Shown here: positions 1-9,391 of the stretch, piece by piece
Numbering within the stretch: the stretch's first letter is position 1
Layout: every line of letters starts with the position of its first letter
Assembly: GCF_000350225.1 (NCBI RefSeq)
Contig: NW_005178965.1
Coordinates: forward strand, 1-64,000
Direction: 5' to 3'
Source of the DNA: Chondrus crispus
Taxonomy: Eukaryota > Rhodophyta > Florideophyceae > Gigartinales > Gigartinaceae
DNA length: 64,000 bases
Made by a program: the position numbers and the translations under genes
The notes under the pieces: model-generated
The model's input: the letters and a program-made list of their open reading frames with translations, nothing else
What the model was told of the DNA's origin: nothing
The model's database searches: none

Positions 1-68
1 AGTGGCAAACATGGTCGAAACCGTCACAGATGGGGCGTCAAAGCAAGAGTCGTTAGGTTCTTAAAAAA

Positions 69-1290
69 CGCGGACCTGATGCAAAGCGTTCCGAAGATGT
101 TGCATCACAAGGGACTACTTCGGATGGGCACGCACCATCTTCTTCTGAACCTCAGCTTGAAAGACATCGAAAAAGAGCAAGGCCATGTAGGCAACTGTCT
201 ACAAAGCCAGCAAAACGTCCAGGGGATTCAAATTACTAGACCGTCAATCAGAATCCTATGCTTCCCTTTTGAAAGACGGGCTTTTAAGCGACCTCCAAGA
301 AAAACAAGGCGTGATGCATGACGGCGTGGAGGCACTTCCATTAAGTCCTCACTCCGAACGAAATGACACGCTCCGTTGTGAAGAAAGCGAACGAATTTCT
401 GGATTAGGCATTGGATTGAGCGTTGAGCAGGACGTTGTCTACGAAGCTGAAGGGTGCGAGGAGCTGATAGACAGCATGTTCGACGGTGCTTCTGGTGGAA
501 TTCGATTGACCTGGACAAATATTGCATCACTGATAACAGCAACTGGGAGCACACGTCTCAGCGAGACTGCGTATCAGACACTTGCTAACTTTAGGAACTG
601 GAGACCGAATGAAAGGCAGCTCACTCTCAAATTGCCAAGTACATCTACTCTGAAGAGACGTGTTCGTCCATTTGCGAAATCCAACTTCTTCGTTCCTTGT
701 CGTGTAGAAATGTTTACTGTGGATTTCTCGAAGTCTCGGTCGAAGGCTGGCGTTGGAAAGTATTCCTCACAGGACAGCGCTCCTACCATGATTGTAAGGC
801 CTAGCGACTGGGCGAAACTTGACTTTTCGACAGCAAGATTGCGGGAGATGGTGCAAGGAAGACGGCATGATATGGATCCGTCAAGCGAGGTACCAAGGTT
901 CTTGGATATTGAGGACACTCCAATAATACAGGATAGGGCTGAGAGTCTATCTGTTTATCGGATTCCAACCGAAGATGGTTTAACGGTGCAACTTCGAAAA
1001 GGGCTCCTTCTTAACATCACGTTCGAAACAAGTGACGCGGTGAAGGGCAAATTGATGCAAGCCCAGTTTGCAGTAACGTCCTCAACAAACATGAGCTTTG
1101 ATGCAGTTGTATCTTCCTTCTTTGTTTACGATGATCCGAACTGGACAGAACCGCAGGAGCAGTCTAATTCAAAGCGTACCAAAAGGATGAAGATGAAGAG
1201 ACCAGAATCTCGGGCATTCCTTCCCGTGACATGGTCGTCGAACTTGCACTTCCAGGACAGCCAGATGCCGAAGATTCGGAAGAACCCACG
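69..1290 (+). pseudogene. N-terminal part of CACTA/Tnp2-like transposase (frameshifted)
   Basis: This is the upstream part of the transposase completed by the next two entries. Coding-like sequence is seen in frame 3 from about 69 to 231, rich in Ser, Lys and Arg. It continues in frame 2 from about 230 (residues around LLDRQSESYASLLKDG) to about 1290. A frame change is therefore needed near 230, and another near 1200-1290 to enter the frame of the catalytic part. These could be decay frameshifts or short introns; I see no convincing splice pair. No start codon can be assigned, and the true 5' end and terminal inverted repeat probably lie left of the window. No domain is recognisable here; the assignment rests on continuity with the downstream frame. 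Confidence 0.5.
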
Positions 1291-3126
1291 CAAACACCCT
1301 TCCTTGTGTATAGGATGTGGAGAAGACATAACTGTGATGACGACTACGCCACCAGCTTGGTTGTATCCTCTGAAAGAAATGTTTCGAATCTCACTGGCAC
1401 GAATAGGGGGGTTTACAACCAGATGTTTGACAAAATCGTAGTGAGACGAGTATCTGCGGATGATAATCCGATGGACAAGGGCCATCGCGTCGATGCCGAG
1501 AGCAGTGGACGTCTTGAAGATGGAAGAAAGTACGTTGTGTACAGAATGTTTCTGTACTCTGATGGATTTACGCCGTACATTGGAAAGAAGGGAAGCATGG
1601 GTGGTGTATACATGCTGCCAATAGGTATGGCTCCGGAGAACCGCAACGGAGCCGGAGCCATCAGACCCATCGGGTTAACTCCTCCAGGAGTATCTACAAA
1701 CGAGGTACTGGCGGCAGTTATTGATGGTATCATTGAGGGGACAGAAAAGGGATTTGAGATGACTACCGCAGAAGGAGAGAAGGTTGTTCTTTTTCTCGAT
1801 GTCGTCGGGTACGTCGGGGACTATCCTGCAGTCTCCCACACTTTGGACCTACTAGGGCACTGCTCCAATGTTCCATGTCACTTATGCAGCTATGGAAGGT
1901 ACGACAAATCTGGATTTCAAGGAAGCAAGTATTGTTATACAACTCGCATCCATTCCGACCATCCATCTTTCGCGAGAGATGAGAACCGGGCTACTGCATT
2001 GAGGAGATCCAAGTTATCCAGGGAAGAGTTGAAAGCCCTCGGAATGGATGACGCAGATACGTTTGAGACAAGTTTGCAGGCACTTCATCAACTCTCTGAG
2101 AAACTGCGACAAGTTCGCGCTCGTGTACCTCGTATACTTGGCAGTAGGAAACCGGTTGTTCCTTCTGTTTTCGATTCGTATCGCTCATGCGTTGTGGCTC
2201 CCGATCATCTTTTCCTCAGGATTGGTCGCGACATCATGAATCTCTGTATAACATTGCTACCAAAAGATGTACGCAGAGATGCTGAGGCGATTGCCAAAGT
2301 GGCTTTGAAGGATGGACATCTCATATATCAGGAGAGCCTAATCAACCATGACAAGCATGTGCTACATTCAATGACGATATCGTCTATGTACTGCCTGCTC
2401 TTGGTAGCACCACGAGCGATGAAGTGTACTTGGTACGTGCACAAAATCACTGGCGAGGGAGTAAGCGGAAACTGTGCTACTATCGATGAAGCTCTCAACC
2501 TCCTCGACCTGTTTTCCTCTCTCGTGAGCAGGACGCAGTACTTTCCGGAATCAAGAATAGATGGTAAGAGGTCAATAGACACACACAATGAAGAAGGAGG
2601 AACCAAAAGACTCCTGGAGATTCGGAATATGGCACTTCGTTACCTATCTCGAATAGATAAGCTGTGTCGCACAAACAGCTTTGCCTCCACTCATTTGGAC
2701 AAACCAAACCTTCACAGACTGTTGGAGTTCTTCACACATACATTGCCACTGTTCGGTAGCGTAAGACATGTACAAGAATTGTTGTTTGAAAGCGCTCATC
2801 AGCCATTGAAGAGGGGGGTGGCTCAATCCAATATGAAAAACTCACAATTACAGGCTATGGAACATCGTCTTTCCAACGACTGGAAGACTCGTCTGGCAAT
2901 TGCGACTGAAGGCATTGGCACCAGTGAGAACGGATGGAGCTTTGAGTCAGCGAAGTCGGTTTTGAATCTCTTGGGCTACGACAGTTCTGGGCTGCAGGAT
3001 GCCGGAAGATTACTACAAAAGCTTCAGGACTGCTTCCCAACTCCTGTTCTGCAGAACCTTCGATTCCATCAGAAAGGACTTTTATCATCGTCTCTCAGTA
3101 GGAAGGACTGGCGCGTATACAAGTAA
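1231..3126 (+). CDS. CACTA/Tnp2-like DDE transposase, catalytic part
   Basis: A 631-residue frame of a DNA transposase. About residues 180-215 contain the block FLDVVGYVGDYPAVSH followed by GHCSNVPCHLC. This GDYPA plus Cys-x-x-Cys arrangement is typical of Tnp2-type (CACTA, EnSpm/Plavaka) transposases, where an acidic residue of the RNase H fold precedes an inserted zinc-binding element. Further downstream a conserved-looking HDKHVLHS segment and a helical C-terminal half follow. The ATG at 1231 is only the first in this frame; the real protein probably continues from the frame used upstream. The frame ends at TAA 3124-3126 and reopens in the same frame seven bases later (next entry), so the stop may be a nonsense mutation. 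The tail faces a methyltransferase-SET gene on the other strand. The CACTA assignment is by motif appearance, not a search; a related Plavaka-type lineage is possible. Confidence 0.7.
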   Translation: MVVELALPGQPDAEDSEEPTQTPFLVYRMWRRHNCDDDYATSLVVSSERNVSNLTGTNRGVYNQMFDKIVVRRVSADDNPMDKGHRVDAESSGRLEDGRKYVVYRMFLYSDGFTPYIGKKGSMGGVYMLPIGMAPENRNGAGAIRPIGLTPPGVSTNEVLAAVIDGIIEGTEKGFEMTTAEGEKVVLFLDVVGYVGDYPAVSHTLDLLGHCSNVPCHLCSYGRYDKSGFQGSKYCYTTRIHSDHPSFARDENRATALRRSKLSREELKALGMDDADTFETSLQALHQLSEKLRQVRARVPRILGSRKPVVPSVFDSYRSCVVAPDHLFLRIGRDIMNLCITLLPKDVRRDAEAIAKVALKDGHLIYQESLINHDKHVLHSMTISSMYCLLLVAPRAMKCTWYVHKITGEGVSGNCATIDEALNLLDLFSSLVSRTQYFPESRIDGKRSIDTHNEEGGTKRLLEIRNMALRYLSRIDKLCRTNSFASTHLDKPNLHRLLEFFTHTLPLFGSVRHVQELLFESAHQPLKRGVAQSNMKNSQLQAMEHRLSNDWKTRLAIATEGIGTSENGWSFESAKSVLNLLGYDSSGLQDAGRLLQKLQDCFPTPVLQNLRFHQKGLLSSSLSRKDWRVYK

Positions 3127-3132
3127 AGAATT

Positions 3133-3918
3133 ATGAAACTAGGAAACACTGCGGACGGAGGTCAATATTCAGAAATGTCCCAATCATCTGACCATAAATT
3201 TCTGTTGAAAGCAAGGGAGCTTTTAGAGCATTTATGGAAACACAAGATATGTCTTAGAAGTGGCCGGGCGGAGCATGGAAATTCCGTAACTGTACATACA
3301 TATGGAACTGCGAAGTGGTGCAAAGTAACAGACGGGCAAAAGAGGGACCAAACACCCGTTCTGGCAACTATATCCTATGGTAGCGTGATTCACGCCCTGC
3401 AGGGTTGTGTAGTTTCCACCGCGGATCCTGATCTCACATTCACCCTTCATGAGAACAAAGATTCTGAGCATGATCAAGACAGAAGGTTCTGGATGGTGCT
3501 AGCCGTATTTCAAGTCCAGATTCTGGACGCTCGTGGGAAAGAAAGTCAGGAAACAATACGATATTGCGCAGTGAAGGAGTGCGAAGCGGAGGAAGATGGA
3601 TACCGCGTGTTAATACAACAACGAAACGAAAGAAGAGCGCTGGTTGAGCTTGGAAGCTACGTTCGAAAGGCATTAGTTATGCACTACTGCGAACAGGAGA
3701 GCGAAGAAAGCGACGATCATATGTGTCTCATATCCACATCAAACTCAGCAGTACAACACAGGAGTCTCCCAGACGGTGGAATTTATCAGGTGCGGGGGCG
3801 AAAGGAAGGGTATCCGCCACGTCGAGCATCAGTATATGTGCGGAACAAGAACTCTGGTCTTTATTCAACAGCTTTTAGCACTACCACACAACTCGGAATA
3901 CTTCTATACGCTGATTAG
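3133..3918 (+). CDS. Probable C-terminal segment of the transposase
   Basis: A 261-residue frame in the same register as the catalytic part, separated only by one TAA codon. It starts with MKLGNTADGG and ends in GILLYAD. Near residues 215-235 it contains a segment (YQVRGRKEGYPPRRASVYVR) whose YPPR core resembles the extreme C-terminus of several Tnp2-like transposases. I infer it is the rest of the transposase, cut off by the nonsense codon at 3124-3126, although a separate second protein of the same element cannot be excluded. Its stop (3916-3918) overlaps the convergent SET-domain frame, whose stop is at 3904-3906 on the other strand, so the two genes share 15 bp of tail. Such tight packing argues that both belong to one element. 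Confidence 0.5.
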   Translation: MKLGNTADGGQYSEMSQSSDHKFLLKARELLEHLWKHKICLRSGRAEHGNSVTVHTYGTAKWCKVTDGQKRDQTPVLATISYGSVIHALQGCVVSTADPDLTFTLHENKDSEHDQDRRFWMVLAVFQVQILDARGKESQETIRYCAVKECEAEEDGYRVLIQQRNERRALVELGSYVRKALVMHYCEQESEESDDHMCLISTSNSAVQHRSLPDGGIYQVRGRKEGYPPRRASVYVRNKNSGLYSTAFSTTTQLGILLYAD

Positions 3919-4395
3919 AAGTTCTGCCCCGGCCTCTATATCCGTGGTTGCGACATATAAAACTGTATCATGGCCGCAAACAAAATTCAGGTCAGCTACC
4001 TTTGTCGGCTTGTAGCAAAGGGACACATTCGGTGTCCCCGCCTTCCGAAGTCCGTGTCTCTCCATCTCTCTAGTCCCCGTAGCCAGTCTGATCCTTCTTG
4101 CGACGCCGAACTGTGCAGGAACAACGTAAACCTCTCTCACGCCCCGAAAACTCTTGCTCAATTCAATCGGATATGAACAGTTGCGGAACATTTCAGGTGT
4201 ACACCCAAGTACACCGTTTTCACCGTATTGTTTTGTGGACTGACTTTGTTTTGTTAAGTCCCTATAAACGATTTTTCCATAAACAGGGCATATAACCTCT
4301 CCCCTCCGAACAGTTTTGGTCGTAAAAACACCAAGAGAGCCATCATTCCAGTGCTTTGAAGGAGCCTCAATCAAAACCGAGAACCATATACTCAT
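3904..4395 (-). pseudogene. SET-like methyltransferase domain, C-terminal half of a methyltransferase-SET gene
   Basis: A 163-residue minus-strand frame. Residues 17-45 read GSLGVFTTKTVRRGEVI with PVYGKIVY, matching the GxG and YxG opening of SET protein-lysine methyltransferases. Near the C-terminus VATTDIEAGAELLISV matches the closing strand (A-x-x-D-I-x-x-G-E-E-L). Two catalytic features are missing: no NHSC knot is visible (only TPNVSLCY), and the chain stops at ISV where the family has a tyrosine after EELL. A tyrosine codon occurs in another frame just past the stop, so a small indel is likely. The preceding DNA methyltransferase frame runs into this one near 4370-4400 with a frame change, so I infer a single methyltransferase-SET protein. 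If active it would methylate lysines in the nucleus. Overlaps the tail of the transposase. Confidence 0.55.
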
Positions 4396-5460
4396 ATAAA
4401 ATGATATCTTCGCAGTGAACTGTTTGAAGGCCTCCGATATATTCCCTCGCCCACTCTGATAAAGGCTTTCCTTTGCACTCTTGCACCATATTTAGTGCTT
4501 GTAACTTAGTGGCTAGGAACTTCAAAATGTGCTCCGGAGCTTGTTGAAAGTAAGGACATCCTCTCGGAGGCTTCCAATCTGAGCCCTTCTCAGCGGCCCT
4601 TGTAAATGCCGGATTATGAGCCAACAATAGCTCTGCTGCGGATTCCAACTGTGGTATGTTGATGTCAGAAGATGGGTTCAGAACACTCTGAGCAAAGACC
4701 AGCTCCAAGTTTTCTGTCGCAGCAAGCCAGGCAACCGGGTCCCGTTCACACCCCACAAATCTCCGATGCTTTTTGAGCGAAAGACAAGCCACTCCAGTTG
4801 AAAAGGTTCCACTGAACATATCAACAACGTAATCACCCGGTTGAGTCAAGCGAGAAATGATTCCATGAGAAGACGTAGAGGTTTCTGCTCCGGTCGCAAC
4901 GGGACGAACTTTGACTTCGGGGCGTCGGGGTGCTTAAGCCTCTCTCCCTCTTCTAGTCTCGGAACGTTGTCGATAATGTTAGTCCAAGCCGGATGGCGGG
5001 AAGAGACGAAGTCGAAGTTATCGTAGTTAACCAGGGCGAAAGCTTCCTTCGAATTGAGTCCTTTCTTAGTGACATGTACAGCCATCTCGGAAATTGGTCT
5101 GAAAGCCGTCGTCTTGATGGCAGCATTCGTGTAATAATGACCCGGCATGCTGTTCATAAGCACTGGTGAGGGATCCACACTGAAAATTCGGAGACGCTCC
5201 GCAGGGAGATTCACTTCTAGGAGGTCTTCGGTTCCTGACCGCCCTTCCTCATCGCCTTGATTTGATTCTTCCTCATCTTGTTCATCTTCATTATCAGAAC
5301 TGACTGCAACTGTACACGATGCGAAGGCGTCATACCAGAGTTTGAATTGCAATGCAGAGCAGAACACAAACGCATGTCCACCCTCACGGAGCATCTGACT
5401 GATCTCACGAACACAATCAGTCATGTCACTTTTGCTGAGGTTGTCATGGGTTGAATTCGG
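4367..5460 (-). pseudogene. Beta-class amino-DNA methyltransferase (N6-adenine or N4-cytosine), N-terminally truncated
   Basis: Two overlapping minus-strand frames, 5460-4846 and 4849-4367, form one domain. The first ends with RPEQKPLRLLMES and the second carries LTQPGDYVVDMFSGTF, then GCERDPVAW. Together this is the QKP helix, SAM-binding motif I (DxFxGxxxTG) and acidic motif II of DNA N4/N6 methyltransferases. Having motif I near the C-terminal end fits the beta class (motif IV first, motif I last). Between them, LREGGHAFVFCS resembles the strand after motif IV. The catalytic [DSN]PP[YFW] motif IV is absent because the gene is cut at about 5460 by retroelement sequence. A one-base frameshift lies near 4850-4865, and an acidic insert lies around 5215-5300. 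The domain would transfer methyl from SAM to an exocyclic DNA amino group. It is followed by a SET-like domain. As it stands the gene is broken. Confidence 0.7.
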
Positions 5461-6224
5461 AAGATCTTCGGTCGGAATTCCTTGAATGGTTCGACGAGCC
5501 GTCGCCACCATTTTCTTCTGAAACGTTCGACTCCGAATTTGAGTCACAATTTTCGCGGTCGTCACTACAGTGACTTTTCTTCTTCTTTCGGCCTTTGGCC
5601 GACTTGGGCTCTTCCACTTGGAGTCCCGGATCTGGGCTGACTTGTCCTTCTTTGTTGGACTGTCGAGTTCTTCTCCGTCGGAGAGCGGTCCCGCGTCCAA
5701 GCTTGGTTCGGCCCGGCCCGCAGCTTGCTCAAGGTCCTTGAGTCGCCGCGAAGCGCGGTAGAACCGGTCGTCGATGTGTCCCTTGTCTTGGCCAGCGTTT
5801 CCAGGGCCTGATTCACGTCTCGCCGCGCTTCTTTCGCGGCGAGCTTTAGCAAATCCAGCACTTCTGGATCTCGGCTCGGGGACACATCGGTACTTAAATT
5901 CTCAACGAGAACCACACGAGCTGTCAGCTCTTCAAGCGCAGCCTGGAACTCGGATTTTAGCAACTCCTGTCGCTTCTGAAAAATTCTCAGATGTTAGTCG
6001 AACTTGCTCTTCGTCTCCTGACGAATTTCCTCCCTCAACTTCTCGAACTTCTCTTCCAGGCCATTTTTCTCAACGCCTGTCCCTGAAGGGGACGCTTCTG
6101 CAACTGGATCAATAGCCGAATTTCCTTGGCTTCGTGTACGAGGTCCTCGCGGAATTCTCGACTCTTGAGCTGATCCAGCTCTTCTGACCCCAGGACCGAC
6201 GTCCTGGGGCTGGCTTGATGCCAT
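5461..6224 (-). pseudogene. Partial gag of family A element
   Basis: Starts MASSQPQDVGPGVRRAGSAQ and follows the first 240 or so residues of the 761-residue gag at 55363-57648. Lesions are visible. A TAA at 5996-5994 replaces the GAA of the other copy. A frame change falls after the AKTRD segment near 5780, and another after the KWKS segment near 5605. The predicted product in related copies is a basic, Ser-rich N-terminus followed by a coiled coil. The last codons before 5460 are out of the gag frame and run in frame into the methyltransferase fragment by chance, so this is not a functional fusion. Confidence 0.85.
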
Positions 6225-6315
6225 GGTCCGCTCTTAATAAACGAGACCTGTCGAACTAATTTATCTATTTCCGACTTCTGATTTCAGTTCCAGATTCTAG
6301 GTCTCGTAGTTTCCA

Positions 6316-6335
6316 GATTCTGGGTCGGGAGACCA
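6316..6335 (-). promoter_or_regulatory. Primer-binding site of truncated family A element
   Basis: TGGTCTCCCGACC followed by CAGAATC lies four bases inside the LTR end. The first 13 bases equal the site used by the elements at 55247, 59101 and 62525. The leading TGG pairs with the CCA end of a tRNA whose identity I cannot name. Confidence 0.75.
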
Positions 6336-6339
6336 CTTA

Positions 6340-7430
6340 TGTAGTGCAATGTGCCTGTCAGGCCGGAACCAGGGTCCAGCGGCCCAGCAACAACACAACC
6401 AACAAACAACAACAAACAAGAGTTGCCGACGGCACAGCCCTACGGAGTGTCCGATTCTTCCTTTCCCTTTAAGTGGGTTTGCGGCCCACAGTAGCTCAAA
6501 TCCCTGATACGGGGGCAAAAGGAAGATGCCTGGCCCGGGATGAATGTTGGCAGAGTCTTGTACAGGCAGCTGCTCGGCGAGTTCGGGATGGTGATTAAGA
6601 AGCCGGGCCCGATGGGTCGTAAAGCCAATGCTCGCTGAGCGCCTGGTACACCTCATACCCTTGATAAGGTCTTCGACGGGGGGCGTCGCAACGCAGCCCG
6701 ACGGGAATTAGCAAACACGTAGCAGCGCTACACCCCCGTACTGCCCGATGGCAAAGTACTGACACCGGAACGGTCGCAACCTGTATCCGATGGAACCAAC
6801 ACTGTCCTGTATACACAACAGGACCTTCGAGGGAGACGTTGTCGCAACAGCCTCCGTCGGCGGACGTAAACAAGTAGCAGCGCTACACCCACGTGTCGCC
6901 GGATGGCTAAGACACATACACCGGTCCGGTCGCAACCAAAGCCGATGGCACCAACAACAAACAAAAGAACCAATACAAGAGCCCGGTGACTCCAGTCGTC
7001 ACAATGCGGACCACAATCAAGCACTGTGGAACCAACACAAGGTAAGTGAATAGAAATAGAGATAGAAATAGAAAAGGATAGGTGAAATAAAGGAAAAGGA
7101 ACCCCCGAGCGCAGAGGATGACGTAATCTGTGGTGAAAGGGAGCGTCTTGGGAAAGACGGACTTCGACCAAGGCGATATTCAACTCTGGCAACTCGGGTC
7201 ACCTTTAGTGACTTGGTGGTCAGAGGGCTAAGGTATATATCGCTCGCCGGGGCCACTACAGTAGCTCTCGGCGCTAGATACTAGATCTAATCTAATGTTA
7301 AATAACTAATATGCAACTAATTAAAATTAATAATTAAAATAATAAAGTGAAATAATTTTCACCACTTTGTCATACCGCTCAATTCCTTTTCTTTTCACCC
7401 CCTTACGGTGCAGCCGATTATTGCACTACA
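6340..7430 (-). repeat. 5' LTR of truncated family A element
   Basis: A 1091-bp LTR bounded by TGTAGTGCAAT and ATTGCACTACA, a perfect 11-bp terminal inverted repeat. It aligns with the LTRs at 54144-55242, 49111-50149 and 9392-10437, and carries both copies of an internal tandem module of about 140 bp. A TATATA promoter-like motif in the context GCGATATATACC lies near 7235. Confidence 0.9.
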
Positions 7431-7694
7431 TTGAACCCCAATATCCTTCCATTGAAGCATGCACACTTGTGTACTGAAGAGAGGGAGATATCTGCCAACT
7501 TTGATGCTATGTGATTCGTACTGTTTTGTCCAGATTTGAACTTTTGCCCACATTTCTACTTTTCGGGAAGGGTATGCACTGGGGCTCCGCTTGTAGACAA
7601 AAGGGATGGGGTTTTGATCATGGTAGAATGTTTCGTCATTTCGCTTCCCGCCGTTGCACCTCCGACTCTGCAGTTCAGCTACTACTGAAGCCAC
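7431..7694 (-). other. Open minus-strand frame abutting the LTR, possible upstream remnant of the interrupted gene
   Basis: About 88 codons (MASVVAELQSRRCNGG onward, ending near LQWKDIGV) stay open up to the LTR edge. If the family A element inserted into the methyltransferase gene, its N-terminal part should lie here. No methyltransferase motif IV is recognisable, so the link is only positional. Confidence 0.2.
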
Positions 7695-7808
7695 ACGTGT
7701 ATGAACACGTGTGGGAAGTACGACAACCGTGCCATGGCGTTTTGCATAGCACTAATGCGTAAGAGGCAGTAGTCCAAGTAGCACTATTGCGCGACCCCCC
7801 CCCCTGTA

Positions 7809-7970
7809 TTGAAGAGAGGTGTCATCTGCCGAGACCTGTGGCCTCACAGTGCTCTTGCGTGGACTGTCCAGTACTGTGCTGAGGATCTGTGCAGAGGATA
7901 TCTCGGCTGGGAACGTGACCGTGGAAAAATAGCGTTTGACTGTGAAGTTTTACCGCACGAAAAAATGCAC
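7809..7970 (+). repeat. Interspersed repeat R1 (probable copia LTR piece)
   Basis: The stretch from about 7836 to 7915 matches the reverse complement of about 31905-32000, with shared GACTGTCCAGTACTGTGCTG-type sequence. The part 7922-7967 (GTTTGAC..GTTTTACC..CACGAAA) recurs at 12531-12572. The two hits on either side of the element suggest LTR sequence; exact ends were not resolved. Confidence 0.55.
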
Positions 7971-8106
7971 CTCAACAAAATTATTAAATTGCACTAAACG
8001 GTAGCATTTAATTTCAGATGTCAAAGAAGAGTGCATCCTCTCCTACAAGGATGTTGTCATAATGAAACCCGGGAGAGAGAGAGGGGATAAACGGGGACAA
8101 GAGCAG

Positions 8107-8114
8107 TATAAATG
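8107..8114 (+). promoter_or_regulatory. TATA-like box upstream of copia gag
   Basis: TATAAATG lies in the LTR-like region about 600 bp upstream of the gag-like frame, with a purine-rich stretch before it. Position and sequence fit an LTR promoter; there is no transcript evidence. Confidence 0.35.
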
Positions 8115-8528
8115 CAGAGGGAGTCACGGCAGACTAGCTGCCTCGACATAAGCAAGAACGACAACAAAAGCCACAACAATAAAAAGCGCGATTCCCTTCA
8201 TTCGCCCTGTCCTGCCGGTTAACCCTTTATTGTTCCCTATTTTCTTTTAATTTTTGCGACAGTCTAGACTTTACGTTGAATAGTTTTCTTTGCAGAAGAA
8301 AACACAAACAAACTAAAGTATCTTGGAATTGCTCAACGTTTTGTTATTGCTACGAGAGTGGTCTTCCTTCCTCTTTTTGACATTAACGCGGTATGTTTTG
8401 TCAAAGAAGAGGGACAGCCATCTTATCTGTTAAGGGTAACTCTCACTGAATTAATGAAAGAGCAAATTCTTTATATTTTCGCTACATTTAAAATAGAAAT
8501 CTAGTTGTCTAACTAATTTTTATCTTAG

Positions 8529-8544
8529 TGGTATTAAAGCCACA
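8529..8544 (+). promoter_or_regulatory. Possible copia primer-binding site
   Basis: TGGTATTAAAGCCACA resembles the initiator-methionine tRNA primer site common in Ty1/copia elements (TGGTATCAGAGC type). It lies between the LTR-like region and gag. Confidence 0.35.
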
Positions 8545-8703
8545 CAGCATCAAGAAATCCAGGGCACCGCTCGCCCTTCCAGACGACACAGAAGACCCTA
8601 CTGTCGGCGCACGATCTCAACCCGCACGCCTGAGGTAAGTTACGATATCAAAGAGGAGGACTCCATCTTCCGTATTGGACCTCGTTGAGTTAGAGGCTAC
8701 CCG

Positions 8704-9391
8704 GTGGACCAACCCAGACCGGAGGACAAGGGTTTACTGAAGAAGAACCAGAAATTAGCGCCCCTTGAAAAGATGGCAAGCGTAGTTGATCAGTCTGCTA
8801 TATCAAGCGTTACAAAAAAACTTAAATCGTATACATCACCATCCCCAGTTCACCATGAAATTATATCAGTTATTACGCTACACATTACTCGCGAAAGATC
8901 TGATAATAATTCGGAGACCGAACTAATAGAGAAATTACGTGAAGATCTCCCTGTCAAACTCTGTACTCTTTTGTATTATTGAAGGGCACCACGTTCATTT
9001 TCAGAATCATCCGCGACTTCTCACGTGCAGAAGGTGTGGATGATAACAGGCATTCCGCAACGGACCGCATTTCGTGGAGATTAGTAAAAAGCTACACTCA
9101 GACACGGACGACATCGAGTTTGCATACGAAAGAATTGTTCAACACAAGAAGAGTATCCGGGCATGTATGCCTACTAACAAGGAAAATGTACGTCATGCCG
9201 GTCAACCAGTACAGATTTATTCCCCTAGACGATGCGAATCCGAAGCAAAAGCCGCACATAACTTGGCTTTGCGATTCAAGAATCAAGACAACTTCACTGG
9301 GAAACTGGGTGAGGACCTCACGGAACACATCAAAAACTACATTGAGGCCGCCCAGGACCTCAACCTTGACCAAACCGACATACTTGGTTAC
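8704..9391 (+). pseudogene. Copia gag-like fragments
   Basis: Two frames of gag-like sequence. The first (8704-8982, about 92 residues, MDQPRPEDKG) is lysine-rich. The second (9074-9391) contains FTGKLGEDLTEHIKNYIEAA, which resembles the helical segment at the start of many copia Gag proteins. Frames shift between them, and the second is interrupted by the solo LTR at 9392. No zinc knuckle is seen. The assignment is by position and weak resemblance. Confidence 0.4.

Larger units (their letters stand above)
5461..7430 (-). mobile_element. Truncated LTR retroelement, family A (5' LTR plus partial gag)
   Basis: A minus-strand 5' LTR (7430-6340), primer-binding site and partial gag match the element at 54144-58129. 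The element stops abruptly at about 5460, where the next bases belong to the methyltransferase gene. There is no pol and no 3' LTR, so the rest was deleted after insertion. Immediately upstream of the LTR the flanking five bases on the minus strand are TTCAA; a matching target duplication cannot be found at the truncated side. Confidence 0.85.

Noticed and set aside
3124..3132. Programmed read-through or selenocysteine at the stop inside the transposase
   Set aside because: The codon is TAA, there is no recognisable recoding signal, and other lesions are present in the same gene; ordinary decay is simpler.
5461..5700. In-frame gag-methyltransferase fusion protein
   Set aside because: The gag portion in that frame is out of register with the true gag frame, so the fusion has no meaningful N-terminus.
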